Below, piece by piece: positions 26,832-32,290 of a stretch of DNA of 32,290 nucleotides. The stretch covers positions 1 through 32,290 of the forward strand of contig CAZBUK010000041.1 of the NCBI GenBank assembly GCA_964495085.1, given 5' to 3'. The notes beneath the pieces are model-generated. The model searched no databases, had not been told where the DNA came from, and worked only from the letters and a program-made list of their open reading frames with translations. A program made the translations under genes and the position numbers. The DNA is from CAZBUK01 sp964495085 (GTDB lineage: Bacteria; Bacteroidota; Ignavibacteria; T3Sed10-11). Position 1 is the first letter of the stretch. Each line of letters begins with the position of its first letter.

Positions 26832-26911
26832 ACATAGCATGCACGGTCCGTATTGACCTGTGCCGTTTCGGTTCAGATAATTCAAGTCAGGTAAATTCAG
26901 AAAAAGAGTTC

Positions 26912-26916
26912 AGGAG
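26912..26916 (+). promoter_or_regulatory. Ribosome binding site of the SIS-domain gene
   Basis: AGGAG lies 6 nt before the ATG at 26923. It decides between this start and a second in-frame Met three codons later. Confidence 0.65.
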
Positions 26917-26922
26917 AAGAGT

Positions 26923-27684
26923 ATGCTCGCTATGCAGTGGTTGTCGAACGCACGGGAAGTCATGGAGAAGATAGAAAAAACACAGATGGAGAATATTAAA
27001 AAAGCGGCAACGGTGATGGCCGATACGATCGCCGCCGAACGATGGGTACATACATTCGGGTGCGGCCATGCAACGCTACCGGTAGAGGAAATGTACCCGC
27101 GCATCGGCGGATTCGTCGGATTTCATCCGATGATCGAGCTCCCCTTGTCATTCTTCACCCATATCGTCGGTGAAATGGGAGTTCACCAGTTCGTTTTTCT
27201 TGAGCGCGTCGAAGGATACGGCCAGCAGATTATGAAAAGTTATAATTTCGACCCGCGGGACACGATGTGGCTTTTCTCTCATTCGGGCATTAACAATGTG
27301 AATATCGATATCGCGCTCGAGGCGAAAAAGATCGGCATGCAGGTTGTTGTGCTCGGCTCTGCCGGAGCGTTTCAGGGTACGCGGACACGGCATTCATCGG
27401 GGAAGCAGATCTTCGAGATTGCGGATATCGTGGTCGATATCTGTGTGCCGGCCGTCGATGCATCGGTTCCTTTGAAAAATCACAAGGATAATATCGGGCC
27501 TGTTTCAACGATGGGATTCGTGACGGCCGTATGGATGATCATTTCGACGATAGCGGAGCTGCTGGTTGAGAAAGGGGTGACCCTCTATATTCATCCTTCC
27601 CATAATGTACCCGGCGATACCACAGCACGGGAGCGGCTGGATAAAGCCCTTGCCGAATACAAACGCCGGATTGCCGGTGTGTAA
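26923..27684 (+). CDS. SIS-domain sugar-phosphate protein (UPF0309-like)
   Basis: A 253-residue cytoplasmic SIS-fold protein resembling the UPF0309 group of putative sugar isomerases. FGCGHA at 45-50 and GGFVGFHP match that group's opening, FSHSGINN (118-125) is the phosphosugar-binding Ser/Gly loop, and TRHSSGKQIFEIADIVVD is a conserved later block. SIS proteins bind phosphosugars and act as isomerases, deaminases or lyases. Here it lies after the ROK kinase and MFS permease and faces nagA, which makes GlcN-6P. No NagB is visible, so this protein is a candidate GlcN-6P deaminase/isomerase; that is inference. The gap of 91 bp before it holds no gene. Confidence 0.82.
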   Translation: MLAMQWLSNAREVMEKIEKTQMENIKKAATVMADTIAAERWVHTFGCGHATLPVEEMYPRIGGFVGFHPMIELPLSFFTHIVGEMGVHQFVFLERVEGYGQQIMKSYNFDPRDTMWLFSHSGINNVNIDIALEAKKIGMQVVVLGSAGAFQGTRTRHSSGKQIFEIADIVVDICVPAVDASVPLKNHKDNIGPVSTMGFVTAVWMIISTIAELLVEKGVTLYIHPSHNVPGDTTARERLDKALAEYKRRIAGV

Positions 27685-27695
27685 TGATATGAAGG

Positions 27696-27718
27696 GCGGG
27701 AGCGTATCCCGGCTCCGC
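27696..27718. terminator. Hairpin between convergent SIS gene and nagA
   Basis: Bases 27696-27703 pair with 27712-27718 (7 bp with one bulged G, loop of 8 nt) in the 37-bp gap between the two stop codons. There is no U-tract on either side, so it is at best a weak bidirectional terminator. Confidence 0.3.
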
Positions 27719-27721
27719 GAA

Positions 27722-28903
27722 TCAACCGCCTGCCTCGAGGGTAAGAGCGGGTACATGGGCTCCGGCGATGAAAGTATCGGAAACCGATAAATTTTCATCC
27801 AACAGAACGATATCGGCGTCCTTACCTGCATCGAGGGATCCTTTCCTGGAGTCGATGCCGAGAACCCGGGCGGGTACGATCGATACCGTATCGATGGCTT
27901 CGCGAAGCGTACAGCGGGTAAATTCCATAAACTTGAGAGCGATTGCACCGAGACTCATGGTGGATCCGATCAGCGTTCCGTCCAGATATCTGGCCGCTCC
28001 GTTCTTTGCTTCGTACTCTTTACCGTTGTAGAGATATCGACCCTCGGGCAGTCCCTGCGCCTGCATGCCGTCGGTGATGCACACGCAGCGATGTTTACCG
28101 AGCAGTCGCGAGATAAGATCGACGATCCGTGGATGCAGATGATGGCCGTCGCTGATAATCTGTGCGGTGATCGAGGGATGTTCGAAGATTGCAGTCAACG
28201 GTCCGGGCTGCCTATGGTGCAGCGGAGGCATGGCGTTAAAAATATGGGTAATATGATCGATGCCGGCATCGAATCCGGACAGGGTTTGGTCGTAATCGGC
28301 GTCGGAGTGCGCGAATGCGGCAACGACACGTTGTCTCACAAGTTCGCGTATAATTTCGAGATTACCCGGCAGCTCCGGCGCGATCGTCATCATTTTCAGA
28401 GAATCGCCCGTAGCTTCGAAAATCTCATCGAGTGCATGCGGCGACGATGGATAGATCGCATCCGGCGAGAGTCCGCCCTTTTTAGCAATATTGATGAACG
28501 GGCCCTCGATATGAACGCCCAGCAGGACCGCCCCGCCGGTAAGTTTTCCGGTGAAAGAGCGGGCAAGTCTGAGATGAGCATTCTGTGTCTCAGGTTTAAC
28601 GACCGTGGTACCGAGATACGCGGTAGTCCCCGCGCGTGCAAGAGTCCGGCCAATCGTGGTGATCGATTCCGGCGTGTTATCGAGGATATCGGATCCGCCC
28701 GCACCCTGGATGTGAACGTCGATGAATCCCGGGCACGCGGTTTTTCCCCCTGCATCAAATGAGGGGGCATCGGTGGCGAAGGTCCCTGAGTTTACGATTC
28801 TGGAAATCCGCCCGTTCTCGATGTGAATGTCGATCTGATCGCTGTCGGGAGTTCTATCATAGAGTTTACAGTTTTTTATAATCAAAGTAATTGCCATGCT
28901 CAT
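27722..28903 (-). CDS. nagA: N-acetylglucosamine-6-phosphate deacetylase NagA
   Basis: A 393-residue cytoplasmic amidohydrolase that converts GlcNAc-6P to GlcN-6P and acetate. Motifs in order: PGFIDVHIQGAGG (58-70), HIEGPFI with metal ligand Glu133, AHSDADYD with His199, HITHIFNAM (217-225), SDGHHLHP (251-258) and CITDGM with catalytic Asp278. The first motif is H-x-Q, between the HxH of binuclear enzymes and the QxN of E. coli NagA. The length is normal. A second Met at codon 3 is an alternative start. NagA joins the MurQ product to central metabolism. It is transcribed alone, towards the SIS gene, with a promoter-like site and a palindrome about 150 bp upstream. Confidence 0.95.
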   Translation of the reverse strand: MSMAITLIIKNCKLYDRTPDSDQIDIHIENGRISRIVNSGTFATDAPSFDAGGKTACPGFIDVHIQGAGGSDILDNTPESITTIGRTLARAGTTAYLGTTVVKPETQNAHLRLARSFTGKLTGGAVLLGVHIEGPFINIAKKGGLSPDAIYPSSPHALDEIFEATGDSLKMMTIAPELPGNLEIIRELVRQRVVAAFAHSDADYDQTLSGFDAGIDHITHIFNAMPPLHHRQPGPLTAIFEHPSITAQIISDGHHLHPRIVDLISRLLGKHRCVCITDGMQAQGLPEGRYLYNGKEYEAKNGAARYLDGTLIGSTMSLGAIALKFMEFTRCTLREAIDTVSIVPARVLGIDSRKGSLDAGKDADIVLLDENLSVSDTFIAGAHVPALTLEAGG

Positions 28904-29045
28904 ATCCTGTTTTTTACGGCAATGTTAACTAAATCGAAATTCCGGGTCCCGGTTTCTGAGTTATCCGTGAGGGCAGGAACGACGTCGCGTATTGCGATCC
29001 GGAAGGTTAACAGAGTTAGAACGCCGGTTCGATAAAAAATTTTCA

Positions 29046-29076
29046 TAAAATTAGATTAATTCGGTGAATTAATCAA
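29046..29076 (-). promoter_or_regulatory. Candidate nagA promoter
   Basis: On the minus strand TTG (29074-29076), a 20-nt spacer and TAATTTTA (29046-29053) resemble the TTG/TAnnTTTG promoter of Bacteroidota. The same spacing and TAnnTTTA variant occur at 9880-9910. The leader to nagA would be about 135 nt. Confidence 0.4.
29054..29074. promoter_or_regulatory. Perfect 9-bp palindrome, probable operator of nagA
   Basis: GATTAATTC (29054-29062), GGT, then GAATTAATC (29066-29074) form a perfect inverted repeat. It fills the spacer between the -33 and -7 elements of the candidate nagA promoter, where a bound dimeric repressor would block RNA polymerase. The cognate regulator is not encoded in this window. 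Confidence 0.5.
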
Positions 29077-29355
29077 TAGTATACCAGGTGTTGCATGATC
29101 TATATACGATCCGGTTTTATTGATTCTTGGGAGAATATTCCGTAACCTATGCTAAACGTTTTTAAATAACTTTTACTGATGCAAGCGCCGGGAGTTCCGG
29201 GTTTTGAGATTGAAAAGTTACTCAACGTTGTCCGAATCTGCCGCGAATCGGTTCCAGTATCGCGGATAAGGTGTTGTCCGGTCAAGCGATCTTTGTCCCG
29301 ATACCGATTAACTCTATCTCACCCGGTTCATCCGAATCACCTGTGAACAACGAAT

Positions 29356-30303
29356 ATGGATATGAAGCTCCGGCCGTTTCAGGGCGCCGATACGGATTCG
29401 ATCCTTGAACTCTGGAATCGCGTTTTGCCGCTCGATGCCGTCTCTCGCAGTCTATTCGAATCGAAAATTCTTCTCGATGAGAATTTCGATTCTTCGACGT
29501 TTCTGGTAGCCCAGGACGATGACCGCATCGTGGGATTTATCCTCGGAATTTTCGCCCGGAAACTGCAGCTCGCAGAGCATGATCCCGAAGGCGTCCGGAG
29601 CTGGATTACCGCTTTCGCAGTGCATCCAGGATACCGGCGCCGTGGACTGGGTGCGCGATTGATCAATGAGGCGCTATCGCTCTTCGTCGAATCGGATAAA
29701 GAGGAATGTCTCATTTCCCCCTATGCCCCGGGGTATATAACGCCGGGCATCGATGTAAAGGAATATCCGGCTGCGATTATTTTCCTTAATAAACTCGGAT
29801 TTGCCGAGACGGCAAATGCGCTGAGTATGGATGCATCCCTCGTCCACTTCAGATTTCCGAAAGAGGCTGAAGAAAAAGAGATCGAACTCCGGCGCAACGG
29901 TATCGTTGTTCGATCATATCATCGGGACGATATCCTCCCTTATCTCGTTTTTATGAGCCGGCATATGCCCTTCGATTGGCAGAGAATAGCGCGGGAGAAT
30001 CTGAAGCGGATGCATGCCGGCTTGTTTTCTCCCGAACAGATTACGGTCGCAGTGCGCGGGGAAGAGGTGGTAGGCTACTGTCAGTTTGACGGAACGCACT
30101 TCGGACCGTTCGGGGTTGCCGGACCGGAGCAGGGGAAGGGGATCGGCACGGTTCTCCTTGCCAGAACGGTCGAGCGCATGCGGATATTCGGTCTGCACAA
30201 TGCCTGGGTTATGTGGACGGACGATGCCGCTGCGAAGGTTTATTCGAAGTTGGGATTTACCGAAAGCAGGCGTTTCGCGATAATGTCAAAAAAACTGAGA
30301 TGA
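29356..30303 (+). CDS. Tandem-GNAT acetyltransferase (paralogue 1)
   Basis: A 315-residue cytoplasmic protein with two GNAT domains. The first (about 1-165) has the acetyl-CoA loop RRRGLG (94-99) after FAVHPGY. The second (about 183-315) has QGKGIG (259-264) after GPFGVAGPE. Tandem-GNAT proteins of this size include mycothiol synthase MshD, where one domain is catalytic. Substrate here is unknown. It shares conserved blocks with the protein at 31177-32109, including LLDENFD, a SPYxPxY..PGxD segment and HFGPF, so the two arose by duplication. The stop is 4 bp before the PIG-L start, which indicates an operon. An alternative start is Met3 (29362). No strong Shine-Dalgarno sequence is visible. 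Confidence 0.82.
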   Translation: MDMKLRPFQGADTDSILELWNRVLPLDAVSRSLFESKILLDENFDSSTFLVAQDDDRIVGFILGIFARKLQLAEHDPEGVRSWITAFAVHPGYRRRGLGARLINEALSLFVESDKEECLISPYAPGYITPGIDVKEYPAAIIFLNKLGFAETANALSMDASLVHFRFPKEAEEKEIELRRNGIVVRSYHRDDILPYLVFMSRHMPFDWQRIARENLKRMHAGLFSPEQITVAVRGEEVVGYCQFDGTHFGPFGVAGPEQGKGIGTVLLARTVERMRIFGLHNAWVMWTDDAAAKVYSKLGFTESRRFAIMSKKLR

Positions 30304-30307
30304 AACG

Positions 30308-31111
30308 ATGAAATCACTCATAACTAAATCTGTTGTTGTACTATTATTACTCATAATCGTCTTCTCTTTACCATTTCAAGACGGGGAAGCTCGGATGAAT
30401 CAAAATCAGACTCAGAATCGGACTATCCTGGCGATCGGTGCGCATGCAGGCGATATGGAAATATCCTGCGGTGCGGTACTCGCGAAGCACGCGAGACTGG
30501 GCGATCGCGTTGTACTGCTTCACCTCACGCTCGGTGAAGGAGGCAATCCACGGATAACTCCCGGCGAATATGGTGCGCAGAAGAAACGCGAAGCAGAAAA
30601 GGTTGCAGAAATGCTCGGCGCCGAGGTGGTGTTCGGTCCATATAAAGACGGGGAAATTCCGGATACCGAAGAAGCACGACGTTTTGTGAACGACGTCATC
30701 CGGCAGGTTGGACCGACGCACATTATCACGCACTGGAAGAACAGCATTCATAAAGACCATTCGATCACGCATCGCATTGTGACGGATGCCGTTCTCCTCG
30801 CATCGCTCGAGGGGGTCGAGAGCGAATATTCGCGGCACCGCGGTGTACGCAGCGTCTATTTTACGGAGAACTGGGAGGATATGGAGGGGTATCAGCCGTA
30901 CGTGTTCATCGATGTCGCAGACGATTATGAGACGTGGGCGGACGCCGTGCGGCAGTACGAATTTATCGGCGGCACGATCTCCTCGTTCCCGTATCTCGAG
31001 TATTATAGAGCATTGGCTACCGTCCGCGGAGCCGTCGTACGCTACAAGCAGGCGGTAACGTTCAATATCGACGAGTTCGGCAAGCGGGTCAGATACGAGA
31101 CGCTGCCGTAA
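30308..31111 (+). CDS. Exported PIG-L-family deacetylase with altered AHPDD motif
   Basis: A 267-residue PIG-L/LmbE-type deacetylase; the family removes N-acetyl groups from GlcNAc-containing molecules with a zinc ion. The N-terminal 20-25 residues are hydrophobic, so the protein is probably exported or membrane-anchored. The usual AHPDDxE motif reads AHAGDME: zinc ligands His46 and Asp49 remain, but the Asp that serves as general base is Gly48. The second metal motif HKDHSITH (148-155) is intact. Either another residue is the base or the activity has changed. A cytosolic form starting at Met30 cannot be excluded. It sits between two tandem-GNAT paralogues, with spacings of 4 bp upstream and about 65 bp downstream. 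Confidence 0.85.
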   Translation: MKSLITKSVVVLLLLIIVFSLPFQDGEARMNQNQTQNRTILAIGAHAGDMEISCGAVLAKHARLGDRVVLLHLTLGEGGNPRITPGEYGAQKKREAEKVAEMLGAEVVFGPYKDGEIPDTEEARRFVNDVIRQVGPTHIITHWKNSIHKDHSITHRIVTDAVLLASLEGVESEYSRHRGVRSVYFTENWEDMEGYQPYVFIDVADDYETWADAVRQYEFIGGTISSFPYLEYYRALATVRGAVVRYKQAVTFNIDEFGKRVRYETLP

Positions 31112-31176
31112 CGGCACCCGTTTACCGGCGGATGATAACATTTTATGCGGCAATAAAAATGTTGAAAGATCAGGTT

Positions 31177-32109
31177 ATGAAATATCAGTATAGAAATTAC
31201 ACCGGCAGCGATGAGAAACAGATCATCCCTCTCTGGAACCGCTGTCTCGTCCGGGACGGCATTACGACGGAGAGATTTCACCAGAAGGTGCTGCTTGACG
31301 AGAACTTCGATCCGGCGGGATGCTTTGTCGCGACGCTTGACGATGATGTCGTGGGTTTCATACTCTCAATCAGGAGGCGATATCCCTATTACGACCTGGG
31401 GTACGAAGCGGAACGGGGATGGATCACCGTGCTTTTCGTTCATCCCGATCACAGGAGACAGGGGGTCGGGGGGACGCTCGTCGGCATGTGCGAATCCTTT
31501 CTCACATCGAACGGGGTCTCGAAGGTGCTTGTCTCGCCGTACACGCCCCATTATTTTTTCCCGGGTGTGGACATCGATGCGTATCCCGGTGGATTCGCGC
31601 TTTTTCAGAAACTCGGTTACACGTCGGTGGAGAAGATTTACGGCATGGAGCGATCGCTGCTCGATCTGTCCCCGACGGAGGATATGGAGAAACGATGCGG
31701 GAGACTTGAATCTCAGGACGTGGTCATTAAAAAATTCGAACCACAATACATCACCGGCTTGCTGGAATTTCTCCGGAAGGATTATCCGGGCGATCTGTAC
31801 CGGGTTGCGCTGGAGAAGCTTCGGAGGACATCCGAATCGAACGAAATTTTTATCGCGGTAAAGGGGGGCGAAATCGTCGGTTTCAGTCACTTCGAAGGAG
31901 AACACTTCGGCCCGTTCGCAATAGCGCAATCCTTCATGGGCAGGGGAATCGGACCCTGCCTGTATTATAAAACCGCGCTCTACATGAAAGAAAACGGCCA
32001 GCGTCATCTGTGGCTTGCATGGACGACGGGACATGCGAAAGATTTTTACTTTAAGTTGGGTCTGAAAACCATTCGACGCCATGAAATCATGGAGAAGTCA
32101 CTCGGGTGA
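31177..32109 (+). CDS. Tandem-GNAT acetyltransferase (paralogue 2)
   Basis: A 310-residue double-GNAT protein, paralogous to the one at 29356-30303. The first domain has FVHPDHRRQGVG with the acyl-CoA loop RRQGVG (93-98). The second has HFGPFAIAQSFMGRGIG. The start was chosen at 31177 because the residues from there (MKYQYRN..LWNRC) align with the beginning of paralogue 1; the frame is open 15 codons further to an ATG at 31132. It retains the LLDENFD and SPYTPHYFFPGVD segments. Placed after the PIG-L gene, it completes a GNAT/PIG-L/GNAT cassette. Substrate unknown; acetylation of an amino sugar or of a GlcN-containing small molecule is a reasonable guess. Confidence 0.82.
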   Translation: MKYQYRNYTGSDEKQIIPLWNRCLVRDGITTERFHQKVLLDENFDPAGCFVATLDDDVVGFILSIRRRYPYYDLGYEAERGWITVLFVHPDHRRQGVGGTLVGMCESFLTSNGVSKVLVSPYTPHYFFPGVDIDAYPGGFALFQKLGYTSVEKIYGMERSLLDLSPTEDMEKRCGRLESQDVVIKKFEPQYITGLLEFLRKDYPGDLYRVALEKLRRTSESNEIFIAVKGGEIVGFSHFEGEHFGPFAIAQSFMGRGIGPCLYYKTALYMKENGQRHLWLAWTTGHAKDFYFKLGLKTIRRHEIMEKSLG

Positions 32110-32236
32110 TCCGGCGGCGCTCAGGAAAGGTATATCTTTATGATACACAACCTATGGGTCCAGTATGATTTATTACTTCAGAAGCTTATGAAATGAGAGT
32201 AATCGCATGCATATATTCAGATATATTTGAATTAGT

Positions 32237-32272
32237 GTTACTTTTCTTTTTGAGCCCAAAAAGAAAAGTAAC
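32237..32272. repeat. Perfect 16-bp inverted repeat at the right edge
   Basis: GTTACTTTTCTTTTTG (32237-32252) and CAAAAAGAAAAGTAAC (32257-32272) are perfectly complementary with an AGCC loop. It is followed by AAAAGAAAAAGGCTGCC, which runs out of the window. From memory, very similar sequences recur as dispersed palindromes in many Bacteroidota-type genomes; I could not check this. It lies 127 bp after the last gene and could also act as a terminator. Confidence 0.6.
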
Positions 32273-32290
32273 CAAAAGAAAAAGGCTGCC

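Larger units (their letters stand above)
28904..29355. other. Divergent intergenic region between nagA and the GNAT gene
   Basis: About 450 bp with no convincing gene. It contains the candidate nagA promoter with its palindrome (29046-29076), listed separately. The rest alternates between AT-rich and GC-rich patches, and short open frames in it show no family content. Confidence 0.45.

Noticed and set aside
26923..27684. Assignment of the SIS gene as NagB or GlmS
   Set aside because: It lacks the NagB fold motifs and the glutaminase domain of GlmS; the UPF0309-like blocks fit better, so only a functional hypothesis is kept.
29100..29285. 61-residue open frame between nagA and the first GNAT gene
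   Set aside because: No start signal, no recognisable family and mixed base composition; probably chance.
1..32290. CRISPR arrays, tRNA/rRNA genes and intact transposases
   Set aside because: Reading through the gaps and the translated frames showed no direct-repeat array, no cloverleaf or rRNA-like segment and no transposase-like protein.

Overview
The window looks like a chromosomal segment from a Gram-negative member of the FCB superphylum (Bacteroidota, Rhodothermota/Balneolota, Ignavibacteriota, Calditrichota or KSB1-like lineages). Four secreted proteins end in a type IX secretion (T9SS) sorting domain, three of them with the NYPNP(F/Y)N signature. A carboxypeptidase-domain TonB receptor, a PorV/PorQ-family barrel, lipoproteins and possible Bacteroidota-style promoters (TTG, 19-20 nt, TAnnTTT-like) fit the same group. 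No rRNA, tRNA, CRISPR array or intact transposon was seen.

The theme is amino-sugar salvage from peptidoglycan and probably chitin-like polymers. Layout: (1) 1-227, the tail of a T9SS cargo protein. (2) 416-3587, minus strand: lipoprotein NamZ (exo-beta-N-acetylmuramidase) and an AmpG-like MFS permease with a large periplasmic insertion. (3) 3943-6648, plus strand: a modular secreted protein with a deacetylase-like N-terminus. (4) 6731-9733, minus strand: a small lipoprotein and an M6-type metalloprotease. (5) 9948-13777, plus strand: BadF-type sugar kinase, NagZ (GH3) and MurQ, a compact MurNAc pathway. (6) 14270-22076: TonB receptor, GH18 chitinase, an FN3-containing exported protein and a PorV/PorQ-like barrel, preceded by a structured leader ending in a strong intrinsic terminator. 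(7) 22324-27684: GH42 beta-galactosidase-like enzyme, ROK kinase, MFS sugar permease and a SIS-domain protein, facing nagA (27722-28903, minus). (8) 29356-32109: tandem-GNAT acetyltransferase, exported PIG-L deacetylase and a second tandem-GNAT paralogue. The right edge carries a perfect 16-bp inverted repeat.

Working model (inference): NamZ and NagZ trim MurNAc and GlcNAc from muropeptides or glycan chains outside the cytoplasm. One or both MFS permeases import the sugars and the BadF kinase phosphorylates them. MurQ turns MurNAc-6P into GlcNAc-6P, and NagA turns that into GlcN-6P. The TonB receptor set with GH18 and GH42 would supply oligosaccharides. No recognisable NagB deaminase is present, so the SIS protein is a candidate for the last step. 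No classical transcription factor is encoded, although an operator-like palindrome lies in a candidate nagA promoter.

Most assignments are family-level recognition by eye from translated sequence; no database search was run.
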